From an uncultured Muribaculaceae bacterium (GTDB lineage: Bacteria; Bacteroidota; Bacteroidia; Bacteroidales; Muribaculaceae), in assembly GCA_910576775.1 (NCBI GenBank), contig CAJTJV010000005.1:37795-101794 (forward strand): a stretch of 64,000 nucleotides of DNA, in the 5' to 3' direction. The translations under genes were made by a program, and so were the position numbers. The notes below the pieces were generated by a model. It had not been told where the DNA came from, searched no databases, and saw only the letters and a program-made list of their open reading frames with translations. Shown here piece by piece: positions 9,928 to 19,353 of the stretch (positions are counted from its first letter, which is position 1; each line of letters opens with the position of its first letter).

Positions 9928-12822
9928 TCAGCGTTTTTTAGGCTGGATGTTCAGTCTGTATTGAACCGAGAAAAGAAAGTAGCGGGGCAGGGCATTGGTG
10001 TAGCTCACCGTGCGTCCACTGGCAGTGACGGCGTAGTGTATGTTCGACAGTTTGTGGAGTAGGTCGAAACCGTCGGCCATGAATACCCAGCGGTTGTGAC
10101 GCGGCGGTGTGTAGGTGAGGCGCATGTTCCAGATGGGGTCTGTGGTATCGAGTGCTTCGGAGCCGTATCCACAGCGGGTATAACAGGTGAAATCGGTGCT
10201 TGCGCCGAAACCGGCCGGAAATTTGAAAACGCCGGAAATGCCGTAGTTGTAATGGTTGGCATCAAGGGTTCTGAAATCTGTCTGTGTTGAGGTGGTGTGG
10301 CGGTTCACATAGTCGCAGCGCAGTGTCAGGCTCTGTCCGGCTATCTGCCATGTAAGTTTTATCTTTTCGGTGAAATCGCGGTATCTCACTTTTGTGGCTT
10401 CTGGCAGCTCTTTGTCGATGCCTATCATATCGGCATAATGGGCAATGCCGGCATCGGTCGACGAACTGAGGGAGAACTGCTTGGTGCTTCCGAACTGCCA
10501 GCTGAGTTCATTGGTTATGGCGGCGCGGCCTGTCCCTTGCACGTTGTACATCTTGTTGTATCGTATGCCGGTGGATGTATCGTAGCTATAACCGCGCACA
10601 AGGGCATCGTGGGTGTATGTATAGCCGAGATACAGGACGTTGTTGAACGTGTGGCTTTGCGGTTGGTATGCCCATCGCAACAGGTGATAGTGCTGCTTCG
10701 ACATTTTCAGATCCGGATTGCCAAGATAGATGTTGAGCGGGTTTGCGTCGTTCACAACGTCGACCATATCGAGGATATCGGGCAGTTCGGTCCAGTACCT
10801 GTAGCTGTATCGCAGGGAGTTCCGGAAATCAAAGTTGCGTTCGTCCCCTTTCTTGTTGAAATTATATTCTATCATTCCGTCATATACGCTGCTTACCGAG
10901 ACCATCCAGTTTTTAGTCTTGAATCCGTACGAGCGGTCGTTGCGCCAATAATCGAGATTGCGGTGGATTAATTCAATCACAGGACGAAGGTAGATGCTTA
11001 AATAGGAATCCTTGAAACTGAACCCGCCTCTATAGTTCGGCAATATTCGGTGGGTGTTCTTGAGTGTGCGAGAGGTATAGCTGTTAGCTGGATCGAAGGC
11101 TTCCAGATACTCTCCAGGGACAATGCCGTAAGTTCCCATGTTTTCGAGCTGTTCGAGTGCATACATATATGAGTCCTTGACGTTTTCAGCGAATTCATAT
11201 TTATACCCGATGGACAGATAATTGGATTTGAAGCTTGCCTGGTAATTGATTCTTCCGCTCAGCGACAGGTCGTGATTCGGGGTGTTGTCGATGTATTGGC
11301 GACGTTTTTCTGCGGCTTTGGATTCGGCACCGTAGTTCACCTCATAGTCTTTCCAGAGAGTTTCTTTCTGCGACCTATAGCTGGCATTCAGATCGATACT
11401 TATTGCATCCTCGGTTTTGGGAATCTTGAAATAGGGATAGAGTGATATGCCTGCCGTAGCGTTTTTCCGGCGTCCGTCGCTACGTGTCTTTGAACGGTTG
11501 ATTATGCTTTCGAGCTGTTCTTCCGTGCCGCTGGAGTATATTGCTTCGAGAATATCGGCGTCAATGCCTTCCGGTTCTTTCCCGAAGGCTCCGGAGAGAT
11601 TGGAATTTACGTTCTTTGTATCGGAGTAGGTTGCACTGGCGAGCGCACCTCCGGAAAAATTACCTTTGGAATAATAAAAATTGTGGAACGTGGAGGCCTT
11701 GGTTTCCTTGTTGTTGTTGTTGCCGTAGTCGTTTTCGTATGTGTCGCCTCCCGGCAGGAAATTGGTGCGCATAGTGGTGCTCCTGTTTTTGTCGATGCTT
11801 TGCTCGAAAGTCACATTTCCGCGGGCATTTTTTGATTCGTCCGCATTGGAGTAGTGGTAATCCATTGCAGCCATCCGGTATTCTTTAGTTCCGTCGGGCA
11901 TCATGTCGGGCGTCCAGGTGTCATTGCGTCCAGGCTTGCGATTGTCGTTAAGGTTGTTGATATTGGCCATCAAGCTGATACGCGTGGTTGGGTTGAACCA
12001 GTTTGCGAACAGTTTTCCCAGGTAGCGGTCTTCTGTGCCGTATCCCGCCTGAGCGTTAATCAGCCAGCCCATATTATATTCCTTTTTCAGGCGTACGTCC
12101 ATTGTGAGGACTTTGGGGGCTGATATGTCTTTTCTACGTTTTGCATCCGGAGTCTGTCCTTCGTAGACCTGAATAGTGTTGACTGTATATGCACCTATGT
12201 TTTCAAGCATAAGATTGTTGTTGCCGTCGAGAAATTCCTTGCCGTTGAGCAGTAGAGATTCCACGAACTGTCCGTTGACTTTAATCTGTCCGTCAGTGCT
12301 CAGTTCGGCGCCGGGGAGCTGGGCGATAAGGGCATCGAGCATTGAGCCTTCGGCAAGCTGGAAGGCATCGGCATTGTATACTACGGTGTCGCCCTTGTTG
12401 TAGAATTTGATTTTAGTCGAGGTGACAGTAATCTCGTTCAGCATCTTGGGTGCGCGTTCGAGAAATATCATGCCTATCTCGCGCCACTCCTCGCGCCGTC
12501 CAATATTTTTCACTTCCTGCGTTAGAGTCAGAGTTTTGTACCCGGGACATTTAATATCTAATACATAGGTGGAGTCGACCTTCGGTACGGGGAGCGAGAA
12601 TATCGATATTGTGTCGATTTCTCCGTTTCTATAAGAAAAACCGCGGTTGGCCTGAACGGAATCACATACATTTCCTGTAGAATCATATAGAAATACCCAT
12701 GACTTGTTAAGATCCTGCTTTGTTATAGCATCTTTGATGCGACCGCTTATATAGAAATCGGCACCGGTAGCAATAAAGATTGTTAGAGTTATCAAGGAAA
12801 TGAATGACAGCAGTTTTTTCAT
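9928..12822 (-). CDS. Outer membrane beta-barrel protein with carboxypeptidase-regulatory N-terminus
   Basis: A 964-residue protein with a signal peptide (MKKLLSFISLITLTIFIATG). It has a short carboxypeptidase-regulatory-like beta-sandwich (about 25-130) and a TonB-receptor-like plug (LNEITVTSTKIKFYNKGDTVVYNADAF, then EGSMLDALIAQLPGAELSTDGQIKVNG). A long C-terminal barrel rich in aromatic strands follows. This is the outer-membrane beta-barrel family (PF14905 type) common in Bacteroidetes, whose members are TonB-dependent-receptor relatives with mostly unknown substrates. It is not paired with a SusD, which argues against a classical glycan transporter. No operon partner is visible; the terminator at 9879-9917 ends it. 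Confidence 0.85.
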   Translation of the reverse strand: MKKLLSFISLITLTIFIATGADFYISGRIKDAITKQDLNKSWVFLYDSTGNVCDSVQANRGFSYRNGEIDTISIFSLPVPKVDSTYVLDIKCPGYKTLTLTQEVKNIGRREEWREIGMIFLERAPKMLNEITVTSTKIKFYNKGDTVVYNADAFQLAEGSMLDALIAQLPGAELSTDGQIKVNGQFVESLLLNGKEFLDGNNNLMLENIGAYTVNTIQVYEGQTPDAKRRKDISAPKVLTMDVRLKKEYNMGWLINAQAGYGTEDRYLGKLFANWFNPTTRISLMANINNLNDNRKPGRNDTWTPDMMPDGTKEYRMAAMDYHYSNADESKNARGNVTFEQSIDKNRSTTMRTNFLPGGDTYENDYGNNNNKETKASTFHNFYYSKGNFSGGALASATYSDTKNVNSNLSGAFGKEPEGIDADILEAIYSSGTEEQLESIINRSKTRSDGRRKNATAGISLYPYFKIPKTEDAISIDLNASYRSQKETLWKDYEVNYGAESKAAEKRRQYIDNTPNHDLSLSGRINYQASFKSNYLSIGYKYEFAENVKDSYMYALEQLENMGTYGIVPGEYLEAFDPANSYTSRTLKNTHRILPNYRGGFSFKDSYLSIYLRPVIELIHRNLDYWRNDRSYGFKTKNWMVSVSSVYDGMIEYNFNKKGDERNFDFRNSLRYSYRYWTELPDILDMVDVVNDANPLNIYLGNPDLKMSKQHYHLLRWAYQPQSHTFNNVLYLGYTYTHDALVRGYSYDTSTGIRYNKMYNVQGTGRAAITNELSWQFGSTKQFSLSSSTDAGIAHYADMIGIDKELPEATKVRYRDFTEKIKLTWQIAGQSLTLRCDYVNRHTTSTQTDFRTLDANHYNYGISGVFKFPAGFGASTDFTCYTRCGYGSEALDTTDPIWNMRLTYTPPRHNRWVFMADGFDLLHKLSNIHYAVTASGRTVSYTNALPRYFLFSVQYRLNIQPKKR

Positions 12823-12918
12823 GGTTTTATATAATCGCGTTAGAATTTTGCATAAAGATATTTATAAATATTGATGTGTGCAAGCACCCCCCCCTAATTT
12901 TTTAGCATAAAATAATGC

Positions 12919-12947
12919 AAGGGAGGCCGCAGTCGGCAGTCTCCCTT
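12919..12947 (-). terminator. Weak terminator after the repeat protein
   Basis: A 7-base stem (AAGGGAG and CTCCCTT) encloses a 15-base loop, and on the minus strand it is followed by an AT-rich stretch (GCATTATTTT). It lies just past the stop of the minus-strand repeat protein. The remaining gap to the next gene contains a run of eight C at 12887-12894 and nothing else recognisable. Confidence 0.45.
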
Positions 12948-12968
12948 ATATCTGACAACGAGAAAAGA

Positions 12969-15900
12969 TTATTTGATGAATACTTTGCGGATTTTATTTC
13001 CGCGCCGCTCAATGTATATGCCGGGTTGCGGATTGTCGATTTGTATGCCCTGGAGATTATAATACACTGGGGAGCCTTCATCTTCGGAAATGCCATCGAT
13101 ATCTGTGGTTCCTGATGTTTTTGTAATATGGAGAATGGGTGAAAATCCACCGAATTCGACAGTAAGTGAGTATGTATATCCTCCGCCGAGTTTTGCAGTC
13201 GGGGGCTTCACTCCCATATAGTGCCCTTCGGGATAGGCAATCATTCCTACCATGGTACCGTCAGCGGCATATTCTATATTTTCGGCAGGTATGTAAATGA
13301 TGCCGCGGGTAATCTCCAACCAATCTGTTCCGCCTGATTCGCCGGTACTCTTCATATTTGCAATAAAAATGTCAGCTGTTTCTTCCTTGGGGATATAGAA
13401 ACTATCGAGAATTATTTTCCGGTTTTCGGTATTTATAGTTTCAACGGGGAGTGAGAGATCCCAATTACCGCTGAAACTACGGTGCAGATATAAGGTATTC
13501 GGTATCTCAGGCTTGCCGTAGGGAGCATAACGGTAGAGTATGATATTGCTCCGGGCTTCGCTTTTGAATATGAAATGGCCATATTCATTGTCATAAACCA
13601 TCGTCATATCGCCCTCCTTGTTGGTGATTGCTGTATATAGCAGATTGTCACGATTTTCATAGTTCAGATAGAAGGATTCCGCATTGTCGTAATCGCCGAG
13701 TGTCAACTCTCCGTTTGCGATTTGGCGGAGATATTCTCCTGAAGCTTCATCGCGTATAGTATATCCGCCACGGTTGCAGACATCGACAATGAATGTTCCG
13801 GTTGGCGACGTTGTGGAGATATGCGACAGATTGTTTCCTAATTCGCCGAGAATTCCGCCGGATAAGCCGGAGACTCCGCAAGGCATCGCTGCGAACAGAT
13901 TTCCTTCATGGATAGCGCCAATCTTGACACTCATTCCCGACTGTATATCGTTGTGCGATGTTGTTGCAAGATAACAGTCGTTTTCTTCCGATTCAATATA
14001 ATATTTTGCAATGGCATGTGGGCCGTCCTGAGAAGGATAGATGCCCCATGCTTCTATTTCGCAGTCATTCTCAATGACTATGGGGTCGGACAGATAGGGC
14101 GTTATGGAGCCATTATTGATGCGGTATAGGATGAGAGTAGCATCCTGACATGTTATGTTGATGGATTCTCCTTTTTTCAATGTGCTTCCCGAGGCCGGAT
14201 TGAAAACAGGTGCGTGTCTTTCGGTTTCTTTCTTTATGGTATAGTGTGCTGTGGCGTGAGGACCCTCTCCGGCGGAGAAAACGCCCCAAGCTTCGACGGT
14301 GCATTCATCCTTAATCTTGATTGCACTTTCGTACATCATAGCGTCGCCGTTATCGATTTTGTACATTATAAGCATGGCGTCCTTGCAGGACAGCTTTATT
14401 TTCTGGCCTCTGTCAAGTTCTGTACCGGATACAGGGTCGAATATTGGAGCTGTCATGACGACAGGCTTTTCAACGGAGTATTTGGCAGTCGCTCGTGGTC
14501 CTTCTCCATCAGGAAAAATACCCCAGGCGTCAATAGTACAGTCTATTTCCGGTTCGATTGGCGCTGTATATGTTTGAGTAACACCATTATTATATCGGTA
14601 CTTTATCAGCAACGCGCCATCGCAAGCTATCGTCACTTTTTCACCTTTTTTGAGCTGTGTGCCCGAAGCGGGATTGAAAGTCGGTGCTACTTTCGGAACC
14701 GGTTTTTCAATGGTATAGCTTGCAGTCGCATGCGGTCCTTCGCCATCACTGTATATTCCCCAGGCTTCGATTGAACAGTCATTTTCAACAGCGATAGGCT
14801 CGGTATATTGTATCGCGGAAGCGTCGTCAAGTCTGTAGAGCATCATTATTGCACCCTCGCAAGAGACAGTTACCTTGTCACCTTTTTTGAGCTGTGTGCC
14901 TGAAGCGGGATTGAAAGTCGGCGCGACTTTCGCAATCGGTTTTTCGACAGTATAGCTTGCAGTAGCATGTGGTCCTTCGCCATCACTATATATTCCCCAG
15001 GCCTCGATGGTGCAGTCATTTTCGACAGCGATAGGCTCGGTATATTGTATAGCGGGAGCGCCGTCGAGTCTGTAGAGCATCATTATTGCACCCTCGCAAG
15101 CTATCGTCACTTTGTCGTCTTTTTTGAGCTGCGCGCCAGATGCGGGATTGAAACTCGGCGCTACTTTCAGGACCGGTTTTTCAACGGTATAGCTTGCCGT
15201 TGCATGTGGTCCTTCTCCATCACTGTATATTCCCCAGGCTTCGATGGTGCAGTCATTTTCAACAGCGATAGGCTCGGTATATTGTAATGCGGATGCCCCG
15301 TCGAGTCTGTAGAGCATCATTATTGCACCCTCGCAAGCAATCGTCACCTTGTCGCCCTTTTTGAGCTGTGTGCCTGAAGCGGGATTGAAAGTCGGTGCGA
15401 CTTTCGCAATCGGTTTTTCGACGGTGTAGCTTGCAGTCGCATGCGGTCCTTCTCCGTCGCTGTATATGCCCCAGGCTTCGATGGTGCAGTCATTTTCAAC
15501 AGCGATAGGCTCGGTATATTGTAGTGCGGATGCCCCGTCGAGTCTGTAGAGCATCATTATGGCACCCTCGCAAGAGACAGTTACCTTGTCACCTTTTTTG
15601 AGCTGCGTGCCTGAAGCGGGATTGAAAACCGGTTCTTCTTTCTTGATGACGGGCGGTTGGGGAGCATCCGTAGTGAGAGTATATGAACGAAGGTTTCCTC
15701 CACGGTCGTTGATTACAATACGTACAGCGTTATCAGATATTTTTTCTGTATGAACGGAGGAATTTGCCTTCCAAGACCACATCGCGACGTCTTCATAATC
15801 AATAGATGAATTACCGATGCCGAATTTTTCTATTATAGTTTGTGCCGAGTTGAAAGACGTTGGTAAATCAGGTGTATATGCAAGTCCGAAATGGGAACCT

Positions 15901-16820
15901 TCGCGAGCCTCTGTTGTAACAAGGCCAGTTGCGTTCCAATAGGCAAGGAACTGTTTTCCTCCAAGAGTAAAACGCTCTACAGCATTGGTGCATTTTGAGA
16001 ACATCTTGCAGGGAAAAGTTTCATATTCAGTCCATTCACCTGTAATTGTATTCCATTCGCATAGAGTCGGAACACGATAGCCTGCATTGTTCTTGTTGTT
16101 GTAAGGACCTCGGCAGACTATTATAAATCTGTTTTCATCAAGCGGTTCGATGTCGGTAATAGTAAGATTCTTTGAAATGAATTCCGGGGCGCCTATATTT
16201 CCATTGGTAACCTTCCATGCGGCGAGTCCGGTATCTGTAGACTTGTTGACATTCATTTCGTCTGATTTCCAAATTGTGGCATATATGGTGAAATTGCCGG
16301 AAGAGATATCACCACCAACATCTACGGAACGCACATACCAGTCCGCACGGAGTGGAAACGTGAACAATTTGTCAGGTGAAGGGATACCGGACGCATCGAA
16401 TTTCAGGGTGCAAAGTTCAAAAGGTGTTGAAGGTGTACCTTCTGTTGTGCAGAAAGGAGTTCCGTTGCTGTCGCGTCCTACGAATACAGAGAATCGTTTG
16501 GATGCCTGTCCCGGCCAGTTGAGTTTCAATGTCTGTTTGAATTCACCTGTAGATGCATCGATTATTGCAAAACTGTATTTGGCATTATTACGGTAATCAT
16601 TAAAATAGATATTTCCGTTATATAGAATAAAATCGCGGTTCGAAGCCGATGAAAATTTTTCCGAACCGCTGTAAATCCATTCGCATTTAAAATTAAAGTT
16701 GCTGTTCCCGACCTTTATTGTTCCGAAATCAACATTGTCTTCTCCCACTTCTGCGCTTACGGAAATAAACGGCGCCAACAATAGTGTAAAAATTGCAATT
16801 AAGCGGAAAGCCTGTTTCAT
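12969..16820 (-). CDS. Large secreted protein with seven chitobiase/hexosaminidase-C-like repeats
   Basis: A 1283-residue exported protein with a signal peptide ending near ISVSAE. Residues about 25-390 form an unrecognised N-terminal domain with beta-propeller-like composition. Then come seven tandem repeats of 79 residues, each with FNPASGTQLKKGDKVT, MLYRLDG, YTEPI and EAWGIYSDGEGPHATASY; these resemble the CHB_HEX_C_1 domain. A non-repetitive region of about 330 residues ends in VYYNLQGIQIDNPQPGIYIE and RRGNKIRKVFIK, which looks like a Bacteroidetes C-terminal sorting tail of the type-IX-secretion kind. It is probably a surface or secreted adhesin-like or glycan-associated protein; no catalytic motif is visible. 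Confidence 0.75.
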   Translation of the reverse strand: MKQAFRLIAIFTLLLAPFISVSAEVGEDNVDFGTIKVGNSNFNFKCEWIYSGSEKFSSASNRDFILYNGNIYFNDYRNNAKYSFAIIDASTGEFKQTLKLNWPGQASKRFSVFVGRDSNGTPFCTTEGTPSTPFELCTLKFDASGIPSPDKLFTFPLRADWYVRSVDVGGDISSGNFTIYATIWKSDEMNVNKSTDTGLAAWKVTNGNIGAPEFISKNLTITDIEPLDENRFIIVCRGPYNNKNNAGYRVPTLCEWNTITGEWTEYETFPCKMFSKCTNAVERFTLGGKQFLAYWNATGLVTTEAREGSHFGLAYTPDLPTSFNSAQTIIEKFGIGNSSIDYEDVAMWSWKANSSVHTEKISDNAVRIVINDRGGNLRSYTLTTDAPQPPVIKKEEPVFNPASGTQLKKGDKVTVSCEGAIMMLYRLDGASALQYTEPIAVENDCTIEAWGIYSDGEGPHATASYTVEKPIAKVAPTFNPASGTQLKKGDKVTIACEGAIMMLYRLDGASALQYTEPIAVENDCTIEAWGIYSDGEGPHATASYTVEKPVLKVAPSFNPASGAQLKKDDKVTIACEGAIMMLYRLDGAPAIQYTEPIAVENDCTIEAWGIYSDGEGPHATASYTVEKPIAKVAPTFNPASGTQLKKGDKVTVSCEGAIMMLYRLDDASAIQYTEPIAVENDCSIEAWGIYSDGEGPHATASYTIEKPVPKVAPTFNPASGTQLKKGEKVTIACDGALLIKYRYNNGVTQTYTAPIEPEIDCTIDAWGIFPDGEGPRATAKYSVEKPVVMTAPIFDPVSGTELDRGQKIKLSCKDAMLIMYKIDNGDAMMYESAIKIKDECTVEAWGVFSAGEGPHATAHYTIKKETERHAPVFNPASGSTLKKGESINITCQDATLILYRINNGSITPYLSDPIVIENDCEIEAWGIYPSQDGPHAIAKYYIESEENDCYLATTSHNDIQSGMSVKIGAIHEGNLFAAMPCGVSGLSGGILGELGNNLSHISTTSPTGTFIVDVCNRGGYTIRDEASGEYLRQIANGELTLGDYDNAESFYLNYENRDNLLYTAITNKEGDMTMVYDNEYGHFIFKSEARSNIILYRYAPYGKPEIPNTLYLHRSFSGNWDLSLPVETINTENRKIILDSFYIPKEETADIFIANMKSTGESGGTDWLEITRGIIYIPAENIEYAADGTMVGMIAYPEGHYMGVKPPTAKLGGGYTYSLTVEFGGFSPILHITKTSGTTDIDGISEDEGSPVYYNLQGIQIDNPQPGIYIERRGNKIRKVFIK
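13985..15650 (-). repeat. Seven 237-bp coding tandem repeats
   Basis: The repeat domains are encoded by seven units of 237 bases. The first five units in protein order (roughly 14460-15650) are nearly identical at DNA level, with only scattered substitutions. The last two (roughly 13985-14460) have diverged. Such an array can change copy number by recombination. Confidence 0.9.
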
Positions 16821-16897
16821 GTTTTATGATAATTGTGATTTAAGGTGTGAAAATGATATTTGACAATGTGATATGCTTGCAAATTTATTGTCAATTG

Positions 16898-16927
16898 CAA
16901 AGGTAATTATAAAAATGAATAATACAA
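16898..16927 (-). promoter_or_regulatory. Candidate promoter of the repeat-protein gene
   Basis: On the minus strand a TTG (16925-16927) lies 19 bases upstream of TACCTTTG (16898-16905), which matches the Bacteroidetes -33/-7 pattern. A second -7-like TAAATTTG lies at 16880-16887 without a good -33 partner. Confidence 0.5.
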
Positions 16928-17000
16928 GCTAACCTTGCACAAAATCTTTGATAATTCTTGTTTTTTCTCGCGTAATAGAGAAATCGTACTATCAGATATG

Positions 17001-17031
17001 ACAAAAGCACGCCTCAAAAGCGTGCTTTTGT
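17001..17031 (-). terminator. Terminator of hppA
   Basis: A perfect 12-base stem (ACAAAAGCACGC and GCGTGCTTTTGT) with a 7-base loop lies directly downstream of the minus-strand pyrophosphatase gene. Confidence 0.8.
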
Positions 17032-17052
17032 TGTATGAGGTAGGGCTGTTTC

Positions 17053-19245
17053 TTAGAAGAGGCTCCAGCTTACTGTTAAGCCGGCCATGACTATAGATAC
17101 CATAGACATCAGCTTGATAAGTATATTAAGAGAAGGACCGGATGTGTCTTTGAAAGGGTCGCCAACGGTGTCGCCGACAACTGTTGCTTTGTGGACATCG
17201 CTGCCCTTGCCTCCGAAATTACCTTCTTCGATATATTTCTTGGCATTGTCCCAGGCTCCGCCGGAATTTGCCATGAAGATAGCGAGTACGAAGCCGGCTG
17301 AGAGACCTCCGACGAGAAGACCGAGAACACCCGGTACTCCGAAGATGAGACCTGTTACGATGGGTGCCACTATGGCAAGTACGGATGGGAATACCATTTC
17401 GCGCTGCGCGCCTTTGGTGGAGATGGCGACGCAACGTGCGTAATCCGGTTCTGCCTTGCCTTCAAGAATGCCTTTGATTTCTCTGAACTGGCGGCGAACC
17501 TCGTCTACCATGTGGGATGCGGCACGGCCTACGGCGTTCATTGTTAGGCCGCAGAAAAGGAACGACATCATGGCGCCAATGAACATGCCTGCAAGAACTT
17601 TCGGACTCATAAGGTTTACTTCATAGTAAGTCATGAAATCGAGGAAATTGGCTTCGTGGAGCGGCACTGCTTTGTCGCCGAGCTGGATTGTAGTCTCTCC
17701 GAGGCGCGCGAGTCCGATACGTATTTCTTCAATATAGGAAGCGAGAAGGGCGAGTCCGGTGAGTGCTGCCGAGCCGATTGCGAAACCTTTGCCTGTAGCA
17801 GCTGTGGTGTTGCCAAGGGAGTCGAGAGCATCGGTACGACGGCGTACCTCTTTGCCGAGGCCGCTCATTTCAGCGTTGCCTCCTGCGTTGTCGGCTATAG
17901 GACCGTATGCATCTGTGGCAAGAGTGATGCCGAGAGTGGATAGCATGCCTACGGCTGCTATACCAATGCCGTAGAGACCCATTGCTACATTGGTGAAATC
18001 GAAGCCGGAGGCGAACCAGTAGCTCAGAATAATACCGGCAACTACGGCGATGACGGGGATGGCGGTTGATACCATGCCGAGGCCAACACCGGAAATAATG
18101 ACTGTGGCGGGACCTGTTGTTCCGCTTTCAGCAAGTTTTTTGGTAGGCTTGTAAGACTGAGATGTGTAATACTCTGTGGAACGTCCGATTACGATGCCTA
18201 CGAGTAGGCCTACGACTACGGAGCAGCTGATCCACTGCCAGTTGTCGATGCCGAGAAGCCAAAGGATAAGGAATGTAGCGCCGACAATAAGGATGGAGCT
18301 AAGGTTTGTGCCCAGAGAGAGTGCGCTGAGAAGGTTTTTCATCGAAGCGTCTTCTTTTGTGCGGATTGAGAAGATGCCGATGATTGAAAGAAGGATACCT
18401 ACAGCTGCAATAAGCATTGGAGCAATGACAGCCTTGTATTGCATTACAGCATCGCCCGTAAGGAGGTAGGCTGCAGCGCCGAGTGCGGATGTTGCAAGGA
18501 TGGAGCCGCAGTAGGATTCATAGAGGTCGGCACCCATACCAGCGACGTCGCCTACGTTATCGCCTACGTTATCGGCGATTGTGGCGGGATTTCGGGGGTC
18601 GTCTTCCGGAATCCCGGCTTCAACTTTGCCAACGAGGTCGGCGCCAACGTCAGCGGCCTTGGTATAGATACCGCCGCCTACACGGGCGAAAAGAGCCTGA
18701 GTGGAGGCACCCATGCCGAAGGTGAGCATTGTGGTGGTGATCATGGCAAGCTTTTCTGTGCCGGGCAGGTCGATAAGCCAGTCGAGAAGAAGATACCAGA
18801 AAGAGATATCAATAAGGCCGAGACCGACAACAACGAGACCCATTACAGCACCGGAGCGGAATGCCACGCGAAGGCCGCTGTTAAGAGAGCCGCGGGCCGC
18901 GTTGGCAGTACGTGCCGATGCATTGGTAGCGGTTTTCATGCCGAGATAGCCGGAGAGGCCGGAGAAGAAACCGCCTGTAAGGAATGCTACTGGAACCCAT
19001 GGATTCTGGAGCTGGAAGCCGTAGGCCATAATGGAGAAGAGAACTACGAGACAGAGGAATACAACAGTTACAATTTTGTACTGTTGCTTTAGATAGGACA
19101 TTGCGCCTTTCCTGACATGGGAGGCAATGCGCTTCATGGTATCAGTACCTTCGCTTTCTTTCATCATCTGGCGATAGAAATACCACGCCAGAAAAAGAGC
19201 GATAATAGCCGATACCGGGACAAGCCAAAAAACGGGATTGGTCAT
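17053..19245 (-). CDS. hppA: Membrane-bound ion-translocating pyrophosphatase
   Basis: A 730-residue integral membrane protein with about 16 hydrophobic segments, which couples pyrophosphate hydrolysis to Na+ and/or H+ export. The substrate-binding signatures are present: DVGADLVGKVEAGIPEDDPRNPATIADNVGDNVGD, and the C-terminal FKDTSGPSLNILIK and GGAWDNAKKYIE blocks. The segment GNTTAATGKGFAIGSAAL has Ala at the position where K+-independent enzymes have Lys, which points to the K+-dependent subfamily; many of those pump Na+. It is a single gene with its own terminator. A -7-like TAATTTTG lies upstream at 19298-19305 on the minus strand, without a clear -33. Confidence 0.95.
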   Translation of the reverse strand: MTNPVFWLVPVSAIIALFLAWYFYRQMMKESEGTDTMKRIASHVRKGAMSYLKQQYKIVTVVFLCLVVLFSIMAYGFQLQNPWVPVAFLTGGFFSGLSGYLGMKTATNASARTANAARGSLNSGLRVAFRSGAVMGLVVVGLGLIDISFWYLLLDWLIDLPGTEKLAMITTTMLTFGMGASTQALFARVGGGIYTKAADVGADLVGKVEAGIPEDDPRNPATIADNVGDNVGDVAGMGADLYESYCGSILATSALGAAAYLLTGDAVMQYKAVIAPMLIAAVGILLSIIGIFSIRTKEDASMKNLLSALSLGTNLSSILIVGATFLILWLLGIDNWQWISCSVVVGLLVGIVIGRSTEYYTSQSYKPTKKLAESGTTGPATVIISGVGLGMVSTAIPVIAVVAGIILSYWFASGFDFTNVAMGLYGIGIAAVGMLSTLGITLATDAYGPIADNAGGNAEMSGLGKEVRRRTDALDSLGNTTAATGKGFAIGSAALTGLALLASYIEEIRIGLARLGETTIQLGDKAVPLHEANFLDFMTYYEVNLMSPKVLAGMFIGAMMSFLFCGLTMNAVGRAASHMVDEVRRQFREIKGILEGKAEPDYARCVAISTKGAQREMVFPSVLAIVAPIVTGLIFGVPGVLGLLVGGLSAGFVLAIFMANSGGAWDNAKKYIEEGNFGGKGSDVHKATVVGDTVGDPFKDTSGPSLNILIKLMSMVSIVMAGLTVSWSLF

Positions 19246-19353
19246 TTTTAAGGTGTTTTGTAATGTGATATGTTATATAAGATATGTTTTCAGAGTTCAA
19301 AATTAGCAAAAAAATTGCGATAAATGGACTTGACTGTTACTTAAAATTCAGTT

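Noticed and set aside
13985..15650. CRISPR-like or intergenic tandem repeats
   Set aside because: The 237-base units are in frame and encode protein repeats, with no spacer pattern.
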